Origin: Candidatus Sodaliphilus fimicaballi
GTDB lineage: Bacteria; Bacteroidota; Bacteroidia; Bacteroidales; Muribaculaceae
Assembly (NCBI GenBank): GCA_018065165.1
Contig: JAGHTV010000461.1
Location: forward strand, 1-6,264
Length of the DNA stretch: 6,264 bases
Reading direction: 5' to 3'
Each line of letters begins with the position of its first letter. Position 1 is the stretch's first letter. A program made the translations under genes and the position numbers. Shown piece after piece: positions 5,499 through 6,264 of this stretch. The notes beneath the pieces are model-generated. The model was given only the letters and a program-made list of their open reading frames with translations. It did no database searches and was not told the DNA's origin.

Positions 5499-6264
5499 AT
5501 GAAGATTGTAGTACTTGACGGATATCCCGGTAATCCTGGCGACCTCTCGTGGGACGAGCTCGAGCAGGTGGGGCAGTGCGATGTGTATCACCGTACCGCA
5601 CCCTCGCAGATTCTGGATCGCTGTGCTGGGGCCGATGTGGTGCTGGTAAACAAGGTGGCTATCACCGACGAGATAATGGCACAGTTGCCATCGCTCAAGT
5701 ATCTGGGCGAGATGGGTACGGGCTATAACAACATCGATGTGGATGCTGCCCACAAGCGTGGCATCGTGGTAACCAACGTGCCTGCCTATAGCACAAACTC
5801 GGTGGCACAGATGGCAATAGCCCACTTGCTCAACATTGCTTGCCGCACAGGTCACTACACCCGTCAGGTGCGTGCTGGTCGCTGGAGCGACAGCAAGGAC
5901 TTTTGCTACAGCGACACTCCTCTGGTTGAGCTTGCTGGCAAGCAGATGGGTATTGTGGGTATGGGCCAGATAGGCTCGGCAGTAGCACGCATAGCAACAG
6001 CGCTGGGGATGAGTGTTATGGCATTCACCTCCAAGTCGCAAGACCAGTTGCCTGCAGGCACCATGATTGCTCGCGACCTAGACCAGCTGTTCTCGACCTG
6101 CGATGTAGTGTCACTGCACTGCCCGCTCACACCCGAGACAAGCGGTATGGTCGATGCTCGCCGCTTGGCGCTGATGAAGCCCACTGCAATCCTAGTCAAC
6201 ACCAGTCGCGGCATGCTCATCGACGAGCAGGCACTGGCCGACGCCCTCAACGCAGGAACCATAC
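5499..6264 (+). CDS. D-2-hydroxyacid dehydrogenase (hydroxypyruvate reductase/glycerate dehydrogenase type), 3' end missing
   Basis: The first 255 codons are present and the frame is open to the window edge. Relatives are about 315-320 residues, so roughly 60-65 are missing. The family reduces 2-oxoacids such as hydroxypyruvate to D-2-hydroxyacids with NAD(P)H in the cytoplasm. The start MKIVVLDGYPGNPGDLSW is typical of the glycerate-dehydrogenase-like group. The substrate-domain motif MGTGYNNID is at 72-80. The Rossmann domain begins near 143, with GMGQIG at 154-159 as the dinucleotide-binding GxGxxG. The catalytic Arg is Arg237 in NTSRG. The catalytic Glu and His should lie beyond the edge. 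At the end of the second Rossmann strand (AFTSK, 175-179) the Asp usually found in NAD-specific members is absent, which would allow NADP(H). ATG 5499 is the natural start, 22 bases after the MFS stop, so the two are probably one operon. The exact substrate (hydroxypyruvate, glyoxylate or another 2-oxoacid) is not settled. Confidence 0.93.
   Translation, partial: MKIVVLDGYPGNPGDLSWDELEQVGQCDVYHRTAPSQILDRCAGADVVLVNKVAITDEIMAQLPSLKYLGEMGTGYNNIDVDAAHKRGIVVTNVPAYSTNSVAQMAIAHLLNIACRTGHYTRQVRAGRWSDSKDFCYSDTPLVELAGKQMGIVGMGQIGSAVARIATALGMSVMAFTSKSQDQLPAGTMIARDLDQLFSTCDVVSLHCPLTPETSGMVDARRLALMKPTAILVNTSRGMLIDEQALADALNAGTI

Noticed and set aside
5406..6262. Two overlapping minus-strand open frames opposite the dehydrogenase
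   Set aside because: The plus strand carries the GxGxxG and NTSRG motifs of the dehydrogenase in a continuous frame, so the minus frames are shadows.

Overview
The window looks like a chromosomal segment of a Bacteroidales bacterium (Prevotella/Muribaculaceae-like). The evidence is a secreted protein ending in a type IX secretion (T9SS)-like sorting tail, two promoters of the Bacteroidetes form TTTG-N19/20-TAnnTTTG, no Shine-Dalgarno sequences at the starts, and MiaB and D-2-hydroxyacid dehydrogenase sequences of the Bacteroidales type. The genus is inferred, not proven.

Layout. Positions 1-140 hold no supportable gene, only a short hairpin. A Rho-independent terminator (141-181) closes a leftward gene (216-2345) for a 709-residue exported protein with a signal peptide, no recognised catalytic domain and a T9SS-like C-terminal tail. 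A 485-base AT-rich divergent intergenic region follows, with a promoter facing left (2463-2494) and one facing right (2771-2801). Both use the same -7 octamer, TAACTTTG. A TTTGCG hexamer array overlaps the -33 element of the rightward promoter.

The rightward genes are miaB (tRNA ms2i6A37 methylthiotransferase, complete), a 12-helix MFS transporter that probably starts at GTG 4301, and the first 255 codons of a D-2-hydroxyacid dehydrogenase (hydroxypyruvate/glycerate type) that runs off the right edge. The MFS and dehydrogenase genes are 22 bases apart and probably co-transcribed. miaB is separated from them by 102 bases containing a decaying 8-bp tandem repeat whose first unit includes the miaB stop codon. 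No terminator is evident there, so read-through is plausible.

The three rightward genes look like ordinary metabolic and housekeeping genes with no obvious joint pathway. The least explained items are the large exported protein, whose base composition shifts strongly along its length, the promoter-embedded hexamer repeat, and the dehydrogenase's non-acidic cofactor-selectivity position. I see no CRISPR array, insertion sequence, tRNA, rRNA or clear new defence or mobile system.
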